From positions 1 through 38,101 of IMG/VR virus record IMGVR_UViG_3300038954_000529: a DNA stretch of 38,101 bases; one strand, given 5' to 3'. The stretch's first letter is position 1, and each line of letters starts with the position of its first letter. The translations under genes were made by a program, and so were the position numbers. The notes beneath the pieces are model-generated. The model did not search any database. It saw only the letters and a program-made list of their open reading frames with translations, and had not been told where the DNA came from. Positions 37,013 to 38,101 of the stretch are shown here, one piece after another. Source of the stretch: a virus.

Positions 37013-38011
37013 ATGGGAACCGAACTGCACTTCGGCGATCGGCTGAAGCAGGCCCGCGAAAGGGCCGGCCTGAGTCAGGCCGCACTGGCCAAGGCGGTGG
37101 GCGTGTCGCGGCGCCAGGTCCTTAACTGGGAAGCCGGCGACAAGGATCCGCGCGCGGGCGCGTTGGCGAAGCTGGCCGACGCGTTGGCAACATCGGTCGA
37201 CTGGCTGCTGACCGGCGAGGGGCGCGCGCCAGGACAGACCGCGCAGCCGCTGACCTATCACGCCGGCACTGTGCGCCCGATCGCGCCCGACGACCTGGCG
37301 CGACTGGTCGCGCGGATTGCTCAGGTCGACGCGCGCGACGTGCCGCTGATCGAGCAGATGGTGGCGCGGCTGGGCGTGCCGGAAATACGCGATCCCATCG
37401 AGCTGCGGGAGTTCCTGTCGTCGGTTGAAATGCGGATCGTGGAAGGCGAGGCGCTGAGGATTCGCGTCTTCGGCGGCGAAGCGCCAAGGCCCGCAGAAAG
37501 CCCGCTAAAGGTCGCTACGCGCCCGTCTGCGCGTGCGGCCGGTATCCGGCGCGTGCAGGCCCAGCCGTGGGCTATGGCCGACTTGTACGCCGCGGCAGGC
37601 AGCGTCGATGACGATGTGATATGGGCGCCGATCGACGAGCCGGCGCAGCGTATCGAGCTGGCCGCGCGCGACGTCGGCGCGGTGATTGTGCGAGGGGATT
37701 CCGCGCGCGAATTCGTCCGGGATCGCCAAGCTGTCTTAATTGATTTGGCGCGTGGTGCATCGCCCGGTGACGCCTGCGTCGTCGCCGTCAGAAACGGACC
37801 GGACGACGACACCAGGCTGTACTGCAAACGAAAAGAACGCCGCGGCCTCTACCGCAGCATTAATCCTGACTATCCCGACGTAGTGCCGCCCCGCAGCGCT
37901 CAGGTCGACGACTGGCCGATCGTCGCCGTCTTGGCCCTACACCACGAAGCCGACACCGCCGCAACCCAACCAGAACAACCTTTAGACACGTCACAATCCG
38001 CCGGTATCTGA
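37013..38011 (+). CDS. Phage repressor, CI/LexA-like (HTH plus S24)
   Basis: The ATG at 37013 has GGGAGA upstream and gives 332 residues; upstream in-frame starts lie inside operator 2. The N-terminal HTH (about residues 8-60) reads LKQARERAGLSQAALAKAVG, VSRRQVLNWEAGDKDPRAG, LAKLADALATSVDWLLTGE. The C-terminal S24 domain has VIVRGDSAREFV (Ser nucleophile) near residue 225, and RLYCKRKERRGLY with a likely Lys partner. So the protein should self-cleave in DNA damage, and prophage induction is probably SOS-linked. It faces the early operon. Confidence 0.92.
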   Translation: MGTELHFGDRLKQARERAGLSQAALAKAVGVSRRQVLNWEAGDKDPRAGALAKLADALATSVDWLLTGEGRAPGQTAQPLTYHAGTVRPIAPDDLARLVARIAQVDARDVPLIEQMVARLGVPEIRDPIELREFLSSVEMRIVEGEALRIRVFGGEAPRPAESPLKVATRPSARAAGIRRVQAQPWAMADLYAAAGSVDDDVIWAPIDEPAQRIELAARDVGAVIVRGDSAREFVRDRQAVLIDLARGASPGDACVVAVRNGPDDDTRLYCKRKERRGLYRSINPDYPDVVPPRSAQVDDWPIVAVLALHHEADTAATQPEQPLDTSQSAGI

Positions 38012-38013
38012 TC

Positions 38014-38077
38014 GTTGTTTGCTCACCGTTTGCCAGATGTGACGTAAACACTGGAGTTACGACGTTCGTAAACAACG
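38014..38077. repeat. GTAAACA word cluster, candidate transposase end sites
   Basis: Four related words follow the repressor: GTTGTTTGC and CGTTTGCC (inverted) at 38014 and 38027, CGTAAACAC at 38043 and CGTAAACAACG at 38067. Such clusters can be transposase-binding sites at a phage end, expected next to the repressor. Confidence 0.45.
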
Positions 38078-38101
38078 CCGGCCAGGCGCGCTCGGCGGCC
38101 G

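Noticed and set aside
184-38092. Terminal inverted repeat pairing 184-200 with 38078-38092
   Set aside because: Only about 14 of 17 bases match and the sites are not at equal distance from plausible ends. In GC-rich DNA this may be chance.
1-38101. tRNA or rRNA genes
   Set aside because: No cloverleaf with a CCA-adjacent stem or conserved T-loop was noticed while reading the gaps, and gaps are too short for rRNA.

Overview
The window holds an almost complete Mu-like (transposable) prophage of about 38 kb with HK97-type head genes and a long flexible-tail gene set. It reads right to left: every gene except the repressor lies on the minus strand. The repressor (37013-38011, plus strand) faces an early operon across a two-operator switch. 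The early operon (about 36835-26163) carries a Ner-like HTH segment, a second small HTH protein, a MuA-like DDE transposase, a frameshifted MuB-like ATPase, a paralogous gene pair, many small CXXC proteins, an ASCH-domain protein, a DUF1937-like protein, a possible GemA-like protein and a possible sigma-region-2-like protein. A strong intrinsic terminator (26109-26131) closes it.

The late region (25975-261) runs: coiled-coil and membrane proteins, small terminase-like protein, a LamG-like protein, large terminase, portal, Mu F-like head protein, two HTH proteins, prohead protease, major capsid protein, then an inserted block of sugar-decorating enzymes (8719-15128), neck genes, tail tube, tail chaperones with a -1 frameshift site, tape measure, tail tip proteins, and a lysis end with holin-like and lipoprotein genes. 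No endolysin, sheath or contractile-tail gene was recognised.

The enzyme block is the most striking part. It has a GT4-GT2 fusion glycosyltransferase, an FkbM methyltransferase, a second methyltransferase, a PAPS-type sulfotransferase and three GT-A-like proteins, all packed between capsid and neck genes. The likely reading is a virion (or cell-surface) glycan made, methylated and sulfated late in infection. This is inference from family and position.

The host is not identified by any gene here. High GC, dense ATGA/GTGA overlaps, and dispersed repeats (heptamer GGAATGS arrays read as SIPHSAFRIPHS; a double hairpin read as RASLPVES or GRDARAT) recall Planctomycetes, Lentisphaerae and other PVC bacteria. 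That assignment is from memory of such peptides and is tentative. These host-like repeats sit at phage gene junctions and in places form coding sequence. Several reading frames look broken or ambiguous (MuB-like gene, transposase start, end of the GT fusion), so single-base errors in the sequence or real decay must be kept in mind.
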